A DNA stretch of 38,576 nucleotides from Betaproteobacteria bacterium. GTDB lineage: Bacteria > Pseudomonadota > Gammaproteobacteria > Burkholderiales > Thiobacteraceae. The first letter of the stretch is position 1. The number at the start of each line of letters is the position of its first letter. The position numbers and the translations under genes are program-made. Below, piece by piece: positions 29,157 through 37,171 of the stretch. Under the pieces are notes generated by a model that saw only the letters and a program-made list of their open reading frames with translations, searched no databases and was not told the origin of the DNA. The stretch spans positions 1-38,576 of the forward strand of contig JAHECG010000018.1 in the NCBI GenBank assembly GCA_024641855.1. The letters are read 5' to 3'.

Positions 29157-29870
29157 TTAACGAGGGCGAGTTGCAACCGCATTCACCAGCGTTTCTTCGC
29201 GATGCGCGGGTAATTTAAACCCCAGCCATTCCAGGGCACCTAAGTCACCACGGCTCCACCACAAATACGGCAAAGAAATGTTTTGCTGCGGCAAATCAAA
29301 GCCAGTTTCGCGAATCAAGGCGATATATTCATCGGCGGTTTTTTGCACTTCCATGGGATGCCGGAATAAATATCGGATCATCCAAGAGTGAATATAGCGT
29401 TTGGTAGACTCGGCAAACAACAAAACTCCACCAGGGCGTAATACGCGATAAAACTCACGAATAGCACTTTCCTGATCGGCAATGTGATGAAAGGTTTGAT
29501 GGCAAAATACCATATCAAAACTATTATCGGGCAGCGGAATATCGGTTGCGGAGGCATGCAACAAAGAAATTTGACTGCTGCAACGCGCTGTCATTTTTAC
29601 GGCTGAACGCAGAAGTTGTTGATCCGGCTCTAGTGCGGTGATGGATTGCGGGTGGAAGCGTTCGTCCAACAAGCAACTCGATTTACCGCGACCACAGCCG
29701 ACATCGAGAATGTCCGAATACGCCCGCCCAGGTTCCATTAAGCGTTGTAAATCGTTAAGGGCGCGGGTTAGGACATGTGTATACCAGGTATCCGTATTGA
29801 GAAACCAAAGCCCAAAGTAGGTTTCTTCAACAAAAGGTATAGCCGTGGGGTTTTCTAAGTGGTTATGCAT
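29157..29870 (-). CDS. class I SAM-dependent methyltransferase
   Basis: Methyltransferase of the type 11 class with unknown substrate. In the 237-residue protein motif I is DILDVGCGRGKSSCLL and motif II is ITALEPDQQLLRSA. DIPLPDNSFDMVFCHQTFHH and FYRVLRPGGVLLFAES are motifs III-IV of the small-molecule or lipid methyltransferase type. The C-terminal region is tryptophan-rich (LPYLWWSRGDLGALEWLGF). No membrane segment is seen. It stands alone on the minus strand, convergent with the secreted esterase. No ribosome binding site stands out before ATG 29870. Confidence 0.85.
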   Translation of the reverse strand: MHNHLENPTAIPFVEETYFGLWFLNTDTWYTHVLTRALNDLQRLMEPGRAYSDILDVGCGRGKSSCLLDERFHPQSITALEPDQQLLRSAVKMTARCSSQISLLHASATDIPLPDNSFDMVFCHQTFHHIADQESAIREFYRVLRPGGVLLFAESTKRYIHSWMIRYLFRHPMEVQKTADEYIALIRETGFDLPQQNISLPYLWWSRGDLGALEWLGFKLPAHREETLVNAVATRPR

Positions 29871-30058
29871 GGCGCCGAGGATAATACTAAGTAAAGCCTA
29901 AAATAGGCAATAAAGAGATGAAAAGAATTTGTAACGAGAACGAGTATAGCCCTAAAAAATTTCGCCCAAAGCGGCGCATAAGATAAAAATCAAAATTGAT
30001 AGGCAAAATATCTCAGTGCAAATTTTCCAATTGTCGGCGACGGTCTACGGGAATCCGG

Positions 30059-31156
30059 TTACTTAAATTCTTGGGCTGACGGCATTTGTTCAATATGTAA
30101 GGTGTGCGTCGGGAAGGCAATTTGTGCACCATGACGATCAATGATCTCAGCAATTTTCAATAGCACATCTTGTTTGACTTCATGGTATCGCACCCAAGCG
30201 GTGGTTTTGGTAAACGTATAGATAAAAATGTCTAGCGAAGACGGCCCAAAGGTGTTGAAGTTAACAATCAATGTCTGGGCAGTATCGATGTCAGGGTGTT
30301 GTCGCAGCATGGCCTTTATATCCGCAACGATCACGGCCATCACGGAAATATCATCATAGCGAATCCCAACGGTTTCTTTGATTCTTCGGTTAGTCATGCG
30401 CGAAGGGTTCTCGACGACGATGGTGGTAAACAAGGCATTAGGGACATAAATTGGATTCTTGTTGAATGCCCGAATCCGGGTGTGGCGCCAACTGATGTAT
30501 TCAACGGTGCCTTCAATATCCTTATCCGGCGATCGAACCCAATCGCCCACACTAAACGGGCGATCCAAGTAAATGGTGAGACCGCCGAAAAAGTTGGCCA
30601 ATAAATCTTTAGCCGCAAAGCCAATAGCGATACCGCCGATACCGCCGGCTGCCAATAAGCCGGAAACGCTGAAGCCAAGATTTTGCATCGCCACCAACGC
30701 AGCGATAATGGTCACGGTCAACCTTGCTAGTTTTGAAAGGGCGTCAATCGTCGTATGATCGACCTCGCCATCTTGGATATGAGCCGCAATAAAGTTTTGC
30801 GAGACGCTACGTATGAGGCGTATCAGGAACCAGGCCAAACACACCACGATTCCAACATCACGAACAGGCACAACGAAATCAAAAATTGCCGATTGGGTTT
30901 CCCGACCAACAATAGTGCCAGCCAAGGCAAGCCCAATTAGCCAAATGGCCGCTGGCAGCGGACGTTTGGCCGCTTGGATCAGGGCATCATCCCAAGGGCT
31001 GTTAGTGCGGCGGGTAATCTTTTCCGCATTGCGAAGCAGCAAATGGACCACAAGGTTTGCGAGCACAACGGCCGCAACCACGAGGAAGACGTGCGGGATC
31101 CAAGGCTCGGCTAAAAAGGACAGACCGAGTTGTTCGGATAATGATTTCAAATTCAT
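30059..31156 (-). CDS. MscS-family mechanosensitive channel
   Basis: Small-conductance mechanosensitive channel or related ion channel in the inner membrane. In the 365-residue protein, about four membrane segments lie in the first 190 residues (PHVFLVVAAVVLANLVVHLL, AAIWLIGLALAGTIV and VGIVVCLAWFLIRLI among them). The pore helix region GGIGGIAIGFAAKDLLANFF is followed by the MscS beta domain LDRPFSVGDWVRSPDKDIEG, with IYVPNALFTTIVVENPSR. It then ends with a short alpha-beta C-terminal domain. Transcribed on the minus strand, 188 bases from the methyltransferase gene and divergent from the LapA-like gene. Confidence 0.92.
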   Translation of the reverse strand: MNLKSLSEQLGLSFLAEPWIPHVFLVVAAVVLANLVVHLLLRNAEKITRRTNSPWDDALIQAAKRPLPAAIWLIGLALAGTIVGRETQSAIFDFVVPVRDVGIVVCLAWFLIRLIRSVSQNFIAAHIQDGEVDHTTIDALSKLARLTVTIIAALVAMQNLGFSVSGLLAAGGIGGIAIGFAAKDLLANFFGGLTIYLDRPFSVGDWVRSPDKDIEGTVEYISWRHTRIRAFNKNPIYVPNALFTTIVVENPSRMTNRRIKETVGIRYDDISVMAVIVADIKAMLRQHPDIDTAQTLIVNFNTFGPSSLDIFIYTFTKTTAWVRYHEVKQDVLLKIAEIIDRHGAQIAFPTHTLHIEQMPSAQEFK

Positions 31157-31357
31157 AAGCGGACTATTCTAACAGGCCGTAGCACGCAAACTTAACTTCG
31201 CCCTAAACTGCAATTGCGCAAAAGTATTGATGATGAGCACGAATAAAGGAAAAAGTGTTAGGGTTTTACGGGGTAAGCCATAGAAATCATATAACATGCC
31301 ATACAAGGCCTATGCTAAGAAACGATGCACCGAAAATCAACAAGGGGGCTAACTAAA

Positions 31358-31858
31358 ATGAACATCCGAAGTGCATTTTTACTAATCGTCCTTGTCGTGT
31401 TTGCTGCATTTGCTGCGCTCAATTGGAGCGCATTTATGGCGCCGACCACACTGTCGTTGGGATTCGCTGTGGTTCAGGCACCGCTCGGATTGGTGATGCT
31501 AAGTTTAGTCGCGGTGCTTTCTGCTTTGTTTTTAGTTTTTGTGCTCTACTTGCAGACAACGGTGCTACTCGACGCGCGTCGACATGCGCGGGAACTTCAA
31601 ATTAACCGCGAGTTGGCTGACAAGGCAGAGGCCTCACGCTTTACTGAATTGCGCGGCTTCCTAGATGCAGAATTGAAGCGGCTGGCCAATCTAGACGCAG
31701 AGTCGAGAGCGACCGTACTGACAAGCCTAGAACAACTAGAGCGGGATCTGCGAACCGCTATAGAAGAATCAGGAAATACACTTTCAGCATACATCGGCGA
31801 ATTGGAAGATCGGCTCGAGCAGAAATCATCAGGTCAGCCGCCACGGACACCGGCTTAA
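31358..31858 (+). CDS. LapA-like membrane protein with coiled-coil tail
   Basis: Two hydrophobic helices (residues about 4-22 and 33-67, with SLVAVLSALFLVFVLYLQTT) resemble the LapA/DUF1049 family of small inner-membrane proteins. A charged, coiled-coil-prone cytoplasmic tail follows (ELQINRELADKAEASRFTEL, ELEDRLEQK). I chose ATG 31358 because an AAGGGGG ribosome binding site lies just before it; an upstream ATG at 31325 has none. This gives 166 residues. It begins a plus-strand group with the DoxX-like gene and a GGDEF-EAL gene. Function is not known. Confidence 0.75.
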   Translation: MNIRSAFLLIVLVVFAAFAALNWSAFMAPTTLSLGFAVVQAPLGLVMLSLVAVLSALFLVFVLYLQTTVLLDARRHARELQINRELADKAEASRFTELRGFLDAELKRLANLDAESRATVLTSLEQLERDLRTAIEESGNTLSAYIGELEDRLEQKSSGQPPRTPA

Positions 31859-31924
31859 GCCTTTGTAAGCATTCTAAGCAAAAACCGACTGACTAAACTT
31901 AACAATAAAATAGAGGAGTTTATT

Positions 31925-32380
31925 ATGGCTGCCATTTCGGCGCTTCGGCGCAGCGTTGTATCCCTACTGGATAATTTACATAGCGTATTTTCACCGTTAG
32001 GGCTGCGACTTTTGCTGGCCTATGAGTATTGGGAGTCCGGCGTGATGAAATTTAACGGCGAGAATTGGTTTGCCGATATTCAGGACGCATTTCCCTTTCC
32101 CTTCAATTTGATTCCCGCCGATTTGAATTGGCATCTTGCGACTTACTCGGAATTGATCGGCGCAATAGCACTGCTGGTGGGTCTTGGAACCCGTTTTTTT
32201 AGTTTCTCGTTAATCGTAGTGACCATCGTTGCTTGGGCTGCGGTGCATGCGGGAAATGGCTACAATGTTTGCGACAATGGCTGGAAGTTACCGCTGATGT
32301 ACATCATCATGTTTGTGCCATTAGCACTGGGCGGCGCCGGCAAACTCAGTTTGGACCATCTGTTTTTCTCGCGAAAATAA
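31925..32380 (+). CDS. DoxX-like membrane protein
   Basis: A 151-residue membrane protein of the DoxX/DUF6041-like group. LRLLLAYEYWESGVMKFNGE, with the Glu/Trp-rich first helix, is typical. Three further membrane segments follow: LIGAIALLVGLGTRFFSFSL, IVVTIVAWAAVHAG and PLMYIIMFVPLALGGAG. The C-terminal charged SLDHLFF is also common. GAGGAG lies 7 bases before the ATG. It is 66 bases after the LapA-like gene and 12 before the GGDEF-EAL gene. DoxX relatives are linked to redox or quinone functions, but the role here is unknown. Confidence 0.87.
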   Translation: MAAISALRRSVVSLLDNLHSVFSPLGLRLLLAYEYWESGVMKFNGENWFADIQDAFPFPFNLIPADLNWHLATYSELIGAIALLVGLGTRFFSFSLIVVTIVAWAAVHAGNGYNVCDNGWKLPLMYIIMFVPLALGGAGKLSLDHLFFSRK

Positions 32381-32392
32381 GTTAAGCAAATC

Positions 32393-34669
32393 ATGATCGA
32401 CTCCGGGCACCGCTGGTTATTTGTAATTTATCTGGCGGTACTCGGTTTGGTTTCAACGCTCTCCTATTATGTCTATGTACAGGGGCAAGAGGTGCGCGAT
32501 GCGACGCTGTCGCTGGCGCATCAAGATTTAGCGCGGTTGCGCAATATCGCGGGGCTTAAGGAGGCGGTGCTCGCGCGTGAACCCATTCTTTATCGCTATT
32601 ATGCAGATACCAATCGAGCCGAATTTCGCCGCGCCTACAGTGACAACGTGCGGCGCGTTTCCGCGGGCATGGCATGGATTGAGACGGCGTTTGCGGCGGA
32701 TCCAAATCTCCGTCAGTTGCAGCAGGAGCAACAAACGCTCAGTGATCTTGCGGCGCGGCTCGATAAGGTTTTTACCCGCGCCCCATTTGACTGGGACGAA
32801 GCGCGGCTAGTCTTAGCCGATGTAGCTAGCGTTTCCGCCAGCATGAATGCGCGCTTAGACCAACTTGCGCACAATGTGGAAGAAAGTTTCGCACAGCGCG
32901 GACTATCGGTTGCGAAAGCCACCGAGGAAATGTTTTACGCTGTGGTTTCGGTCAGCTTACTAATTTTTGTACTGGCCTTATTTTTTGGGCATTATGGTTA
33001 TCAACATCTACTCGATGCGCGTGTGCAGCGATCCCTGGCGCTGTTTCCGGAGCGCGATCCAAACCCGGTCTACCGAATAAACCGTGCGGGCGTGGTGAGC
33101 CTGGCAAATCCCGCTGCGTTACGAATTCAGGCGATGTTAACGGCAGAAAAGGGGCCATCGGGCTCGCTGTTACCCTCGGACTTGCCGGAACGATTATCGG
33201 CATTGCGCGCGCAGAATAAATCGTTGGCACAATTTGAATACACTATCGGAGAACAAACCTTTTCCTGCACGCTGCAATATTTAGAAGACTTCGATAATTT
33301 TCACGCCTATCTTTTGGATATTAGTGCACGCAAAGAAGCCGAACGCCAAAATGAGTTTCTCGCGTACCACGATCCGCTAACGGGGCTGCCAAATCGCCGC
33401 CGTTTTCAAGAAGACGCGACGCAATTGATTACAAAACGTGCAACAGGTAAAACGGTCACCGTATTGTTGTTAAATATCGATCGTTTTCGCCTAGTAAATC
33501 AAAGTTTGGGCCATCTCGCGGGGGATCATGTGATCAACGCGCTGGCCGCACGGCTTGAGCAAGCGCTAGTAGAAATTGACGGCAGGCTTCATACCACGGC
33601 GTATCGCCTAGATGGCGACCGCTTCGCTGCACTGGTCGCCGGTGCAGATGAAGCGATGTCGGTGCGTATCGGGGAGCATTTGCGACAAGCGCTACGGGAA
33701 GCCATAGAGGTGGAAGGACATGCGCTGCTACCGACGCTCAGCATCGGTTTAGCGTGCTATCCGGAACATGGCGAAGATTTTGCGCAGCTGCTCAAGAACG
33801 CGGAAAGCGCCATGCGTCGCGTCAAGGAAAATGGCGGAGATGGCGTGCGCGTTTACCATCCAGAAATGAATGCTCACGCGCTAGAGCGATTTGAACTTGC
33901 CCAGGACTTGCGGCTGGCGGCCGTGCGCAATGAATTGGAGCTGTACTATCAACCAAAGGTGGAATTACGCGAGGGCCGCATGACCGGTATGGAGGCCCTG
34001 GTACGATGGAATCATCCAACGCACGGGCAAGTATCGCCGATAGAATTTATTTCTCTGGCCGAAGAAGCCGGGGGCATTATCGACATTGGCGAATGGATCT
34101 TACGCACTGCCTGTGTTCAAAATAAAGCCTGGCAGAATGAAGGGTTACCACCGGTGGTAGTTGCGGTGAACGTATCCGCACGGCAATTTAATACAGGATT
34201 GCCGGAATTGGTGAAGCACACCTTGAGCGTGACCGGCCTCGATTCACGTTGGCTGGAGTTGGAGATAACGGAGAGCGTGGCAATGGATAGTGCCGAGTCG
34301 GCAATTGAAATCATGCAGCATTTACGAACGCTAGGCGTCAAGTTAGCGATCGATGATTTTGGAACCGGGTTTTCTTCCTTGGCCTACCTTAAGCGGTTTC
34401 CGATACAAGCGCTTAAGATTGATCAGTCGTTTGTGCGTCAAATGGATAAAAATAAAACGGATCGCGCCCTGGTTCGCGGTATCGTCGAATTAGGTCATAG
34501 CCTAAGTTTGGACGTAATCGCAGAGGGTGTGGAAGAGTTGCCGCATCTGACGCTGTTGCGCGAATTTGGTTGCAACACGATACAGGGCTACCTTTATAGC
34601 CAACCGCTGACGAGCGCCGCGTTTGAATCGCTGTTGCGTAGTGATCGCCGCTTATCGTTAGCCGCGTAA
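32393..34669 (+). CDS. membrane GGDEF-EAL protein, probable c-di-GMP phosphodiesterase
   Basis: A 758-residue c-di-GMP signalling protein. Membrane helices at about 8-27 and 182-203 enclose an all-helical periplasmic sensor region. A PAS-like domain (about 215-310) then precedes GGDEF and EAL domains. The GGDEF site reads DGDRF (residues 407-411), so cyclase activity is unlikely. The EAL domain looks active: EAL at 534-536 (MEALVRWNHP), LEITESV, IDDFGTGFSSLAYLKRF and VIAEGVE. It is therefore probably a phosphodiesterase, perhaps regulated by GTP at the eroded GGDEF site (inference). It lies 12 bases after the DoxX-like gene. Confidence 0.92.
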   Translation: MIDSGHRWLFVIYLAVLGLVSTLSYYVYVQGQEVRDATLSLAHQDLARLRNIAGLKEAVLAREPILYRYYADTNRAEFRRAYSDNVRRVSAGMAWIETAFAADPNLRQLQQEQQTLSDLAARLDKVFTRAPFDWDEARLVLADVASVSASMNARLDQLAHNVEESFAQRGLSVAKATEEMFYAVVSVSLLIFVLALFFGHYGYQHLLDARVQRSLALFPERDPNPVYRINRAGVVSLANPAALRIQAMLTAEKGPSGSLLPSDLPERLSALRAQNKSLAQFEYTIGEQTFSCTLQYLEDFDNFHAYLLDISARKEAERQNEFLAYHDPLTGLPNRRRFQEDATQLITKRATGKTVTVLLLNIDRFRLVNQSLGHLAGDHVINALAARLEQALVEIDGRLHTTAYRLDGDRFAALVAGADEAMSVRIGEHLRQALREAIEVEGHALLPTLSIGLACYPEHGEDFAQLLKNAESAMRRVKENGGDGVRVYHPEMNAHALERFELAQDLRLAAVRNELELYYQPKVELREGRMTGMEALVRWNHPTHGQVSPIEFISLAEEAGGIIDIGEWILRTACVQNKAWQNEGLPPVVVAVNVSARQFNTGLPELVKHTLSVTGLDSRWLELEITESVAMDSAESAIEIMQHLRTLGVKLAIDDFGTGFSSLAYLKRFPIQALKIDQSFVRQMDKNKTDRALVRGIVELGHSLSLDVIAEGVEELPHLTLLREFGCNTIQGYLYSQPLTSAAFESLLRSDRRLSLAA

Positions 34670-34802
34670 GCTAAATTAGGCCGTTAGTTTGTGTTGGATG
34701 TTGAAGGCCAAACACTAATCGAGTAGAAATTTTAGTGGCCCAAGGATGGTTACGCTATCCTATGATGAGACTTTAATCTTCATCCAGATAAGTGGAGAAA
34801 TC

Positions 34803-35306
34803 ATGTTCAAATGGCTATCGGGGTTCATCATATTTTCTGCACTTGGCAGTATTCCAGCCTTCGCTGCAGAGCAACCGGCGCTTATCAAAATTCCGCGGTT
34901 GACACTCGAAACCGCACAGAAAATCGCGCAGGCTGTGATTGTCGAATGTCGTAAAAGCGCGCTTCAAGTAGGTGTTACAGTGATGGATCGCGGCGGACAT
35001 CCGGTCGTGGTGCTACGCGATACACTCGCTCCCGACCTCACGCTAGAGATTAGCCGACAAAAAGCGTACACCGCGATGTCTTTTAATGCCGCGACCTCGA
35101 CGATGGAAAACCGTTTTACGCAGCCATTTTCGATAGGCAAGGTGTCAGGCTTGATATTTTCCGCCGGGGGCGTCCCAATCGAAGCGGCCGGTAATATCGT
35201 CGGCGCAGTCGGAGTGAGTGGCGCGCCCACGGGTGCCCAAGATGAGAACTGTGCCCAAGCCGGCGTGCAGGCGGTGCTATTCGATCTTGAATCCGCGGCC
35301 CCGTGA
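34803..35306 (+). CDS. exported GlcG/HbpS-like protein
   Basis: Member of the GlcG/HbpS family, some of which bind haem. ATG 34803 gives a clean signal peptide MFKWLSGFIIFSALGSIPAFA cut before AEQP, and GTGGAGA lies just before it; an ATG at 34746 is in frame but has no signal sequence. The 167-residue protein has the family pattern LTLETAQKIAQAVIVECRK, VGVTVMDRGGHPVVVLRD, RQKAYTAMSF and AGNIVGAVGVSGA. It is exported, unlike cytoplasmic GlcG. It is followed at 3 bases by a cytochrome b561 gene. Haem binding is suggested by this neighbour but not shown. Confidence 0.85.
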   Translation: MFKWLSGFIIFSALGSIPAFAAEQPALIKIPRLTLETAQKIAQAVIVECRKSALQVGVTVMDRGGHPVVVLRDTLAPDLTLEISRQKAYTAMSFNAATSTMENRFTQPFSIGKVSGLIFSAGGVPIEAAGNIVGAVGVSGAPTGAQDENCAQAGVQAVLFDLESAAP

Positions 35307-35309
35307 TGA

Positions 35310-35963
35310 ATGTTGGCGAATGAAGAAAAAGTAGTGAAGACTCAAATTCTAGTTTGGGATGTACCGACCCGCGTTTTCCATTGGCTGCTAGCATTGTCTT
35401 TTTTGGGGGCTTACCTCACCGGGGAGGAAGACAGCTATCGTGAATTGCATCTTAAATTTGGGTATCTTTTGCTTGGGCTAATTGGCTGCCGACTGGTTTG
35501 GGGCATGATCGGTAGTCGCTATGCGCGCTTTAGTAATTTTTGGTTTAAGCCGCGTGAGATTTTGGCCTATGTGCAAGCGGTGCTTCGCCGGTGTCCTACG
35601 CATTATGTGGGCCACAATCCGGCTGGCAGCGCGGCGATTTTTCTATTGCTGGGGCTGGGGCTGTTATCCAGCATTACGGGTATTTTGTTGTATTTTGAAG
35701 TGGGTGGCGAGTTGTTGGAAGAGCCGCACGAAGTTTTTGCGAGCGTGATGCTCGTAGTGGTGCTGGCGCATATCGTCGGCGTGGCGTTAAGCAGTTATCT
35801 ACATCGGGAAAACTTGCCGCGCGCGATGGTCACCGGTACTAAATTTGGAGAACCGAGCCAAGGTATTGGCGCTGGTTTCGCGTGGCTGGGCATTATATTG
35901 CTATTGGCGGTTGTTGCTTTTTGGCACTGGTTTCCGGCGCTCGGATTAACAGCAAGTAAATAA
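35310..35963 (+). CDS. cytochrome b561-type membrane protein
   Basis: Di-haem b-type cytochrome of the b561/Ni-Fe hydrogenase-linked family, embedded in the inner membrane. Four membrane segments carry histidines that are likely haem ligands: FHWLLALSF (His24), ELHLKFGYLLLGLIG (His47), and PHEVFASVMLVVVLAHIVG (His140 and His154). GHNPAGSAAIF is typical of the group, and LHRENLPRAMVTG follows the last ligand helix. The ATG at 35310 makes 217 residues; GTG 35334 (then KTQILVWDVPTRVFHW) fits the family N-terminus equally well. It is co-directional with the GlcG-like gene and is followed by a strong terminator. Confidence 0.9.
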   Translation: MLANEEKVVKTQILVWDVPTRVFHWLLALSFLGAYLTGEEDSYRELHLKFGYLLLGLIGCRLVWGMIGSRYARFSNFWFKPREILAYVQAVLRRCPTHYVGHNPAGSAAIFLLLGLGLLSSITGILLYFEVGGELLEEPHEVFASVMLVVVLAHIVGVALSSYLHRENLPRAMVTGTKFGEPSQGIGAGFAWLGIILLLAVVAFWHWFPALGLTASK

Positions 35964-35994
35964 CGAGCATCTCTTTAGGGAGTTAGCCTAAAGC

Positions 35995-36027
35995 ATAAGG
36001 GCCGCAATTTGCGGCCCTTATTGTTTC
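35995..36027 (+). terminator. rho-independent terminator after cytochrome b561
   Basis: Twelve-base stem (arms 35995-36006 and 36010-36021) with a 3-base loop, GC-rich centre and a following TTGTTT. It lies 31 bases after the cytochrome stop and closes the GlcG-b561 unit. Confidence 0.88.
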
Positions 36028-36077
36028 CCCCTACTCAGATGACCTAACGAGAGCCATCTGGGAGAGAAAAGACTTTA

Positions 36078-36089
36078 GGGGCGAGCCCC
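36078..36089 (-). terminator. possible weak terminator after PEP-CTERM-like gene
   Basis: GGGGC-TC-GCCCC hairpin on the minus strand just beyond the stop codon at 36099, followed by a modest T-containing stretch (AAGTCTTTT). A second hairpin (CAGATG at 36036-36041 with CATCTG at 36055-36060) is farther on. Neither has a good U tract. Confidence 0.35.
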
Positions 36090-36098
36090 GAACTCTAT

Positions 36099-36980
36099 TT
36101 AAGCTTTAAGCTTGCGCACCGTAACCATGGCGGCTAAACCAAGAAGCGATAAGAAAATGGTTGGCGGAATTGGAATTGGCGATGTAGCGCGGAAAGACGC
36201 GCGGGTTGCATTTTCCCCATTAAAAATATCCGCTGTGGTGCCAAAAGTCGTAAATCCACCCGTAACGCCAGCATCAACATAAGCAAAGCTTGCTTGGACA
36301 GCTTTGGTCGTGGCATCTAGTTTACTTAATTCCAATAGCACTTGATCATGGCCAGGAGCATAGACAAAGCTGCCATACGAGGTGATAAAGTCGGCAACAA
36401 GATCAACACGACGGAATTCAATAACCAGTGTGCCGGAAGCGTTTTGGCGCACGAATAAATCGAGAATGTCATTACCTGTGCCACCAGATATACCGGAGTC
36501 GGAAAGACGAATACCGAAGCCTTCTCGCGGCAAGACCGGCAAGGCGGTTAAATTAAAGAGACCGTCAACGATGAAAGTATTGGCGGCTTTTAAACCATTG
36601 GTTGTATCGGTATTGAGGATGTTGGTATTGATCCGCGCGTCAAACACCAAGTTTTGACCCGGTCGGCCAACGGCATCTCTAACAGCTCCCAAAGCGGTAT
36701 CGAAATTTAAGCTTCCGTTCGCTTCAGGGCCAGCGACACCGGTTACGGTATAGGAAGCTGCGTTTCCATTATTAAAATTAGGTGCGTTTGGCGGGGGGAC
36801 GCCATTGTCGAAAGAATCGAGAAATGCCACTGAGCCGGTAGGGTTACTAGCCGATGCCGGCCGTGAGATTTTAAATTCATCAATAGAAAAAACCGTTGCT
36901 GAGGCAGGCGTAATAACGCTTAAAAGGCCAATGACGGATAAGCAGGTGCAAAGCGTTTTACTTGTTTTTGCTGAAATCAT
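36099..36980 (-). CDS. PEP-CTERM-like exported protein
   Basis: Exported surface protein with an N-terminal signal (residues 1-28, LCTCLSVIGLLSVITPASA cut before TVFS) and a C-terminal sorting tail. The tail comprises the PxP-type motif SPIPIPPT, the hydrophobic helix IFLSLLGLAAMVTV and the basic end RKLKA. This is the three-part layout of PEP-CTERM substrates, which are processed by an exosortase. The 293-residue middle is rich in Asn, Gly and Ser and lacks cysteines; no enzyme motif is seen. No exosortase gene is in the window. A sigma-54-like promoter lies 80-95 bases upstream. Confidence 0.8.
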   Translation of the reverse strand: MISAKTSKTLCTCLSVIGLLSVITPASATVFSIDEFKISRPASASNPTGSVAFLDSFDNGVPPPNAPNFNNGNAASYTVTGVAGPEANGSLNFDTALGAVRDAVGRPGQNLVFDARINTNILNTDTTNGLKAANTFIVDGLFNLTALPVLPREGFGIRLSDSGISGGTGNDILDLFVRQNASGTLVIEFRRVDLVADFITSYGSFVYAPGHDQVLLELSKLDATTKAVQASFAYVDAGVTGGFTTFGTTADIFNGENATRASFRATSPIPIPPTIFLSLLGLAAMVTVRKLKA

Positions 36981-37059
36981 TTTATGTGTTCTCCGGGAAG
37001 ATTTTAAGTTTCTGGTGTACTACCCAAGGGGTAATAGTGTTGGTAATCCGAACAGAGAG

Positions 37060-37075
37060 AGCAAAAAATGGGCCA
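37060..37075 (-). promoter_or_regulatory. sigma-54 (-24/-12) promoter
   Basis: On the minus strand TGGCCCATTTTTTGCT matches the consensus TGGCACGN4TTGCW with two mismatches. The essential GG and GC are exactly 10 bases apart. The expected transcription start lies near 37050, leaving about a 70-base leader before ATG 36980. RpoN control is known for PEP-CTERM genes in related bacteria. Confidence 0.65.
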
Positions 37076-37171
37076 AAAAAACGAGCTTTGATTTATTTGG
37101 CATTTATCAATTTGGGCAAGTTGATATGTAAAAATTGCCGACAAATTTGCATGCCGTGAAAAGAAAATTTT

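Noticed and set aside
36805-37131. Plus-strand frame opposite the start of the PEP-CTERM-like gene
   Set aside because: It is antisense to the signal peptide and promoter and has no recognisable protein features.
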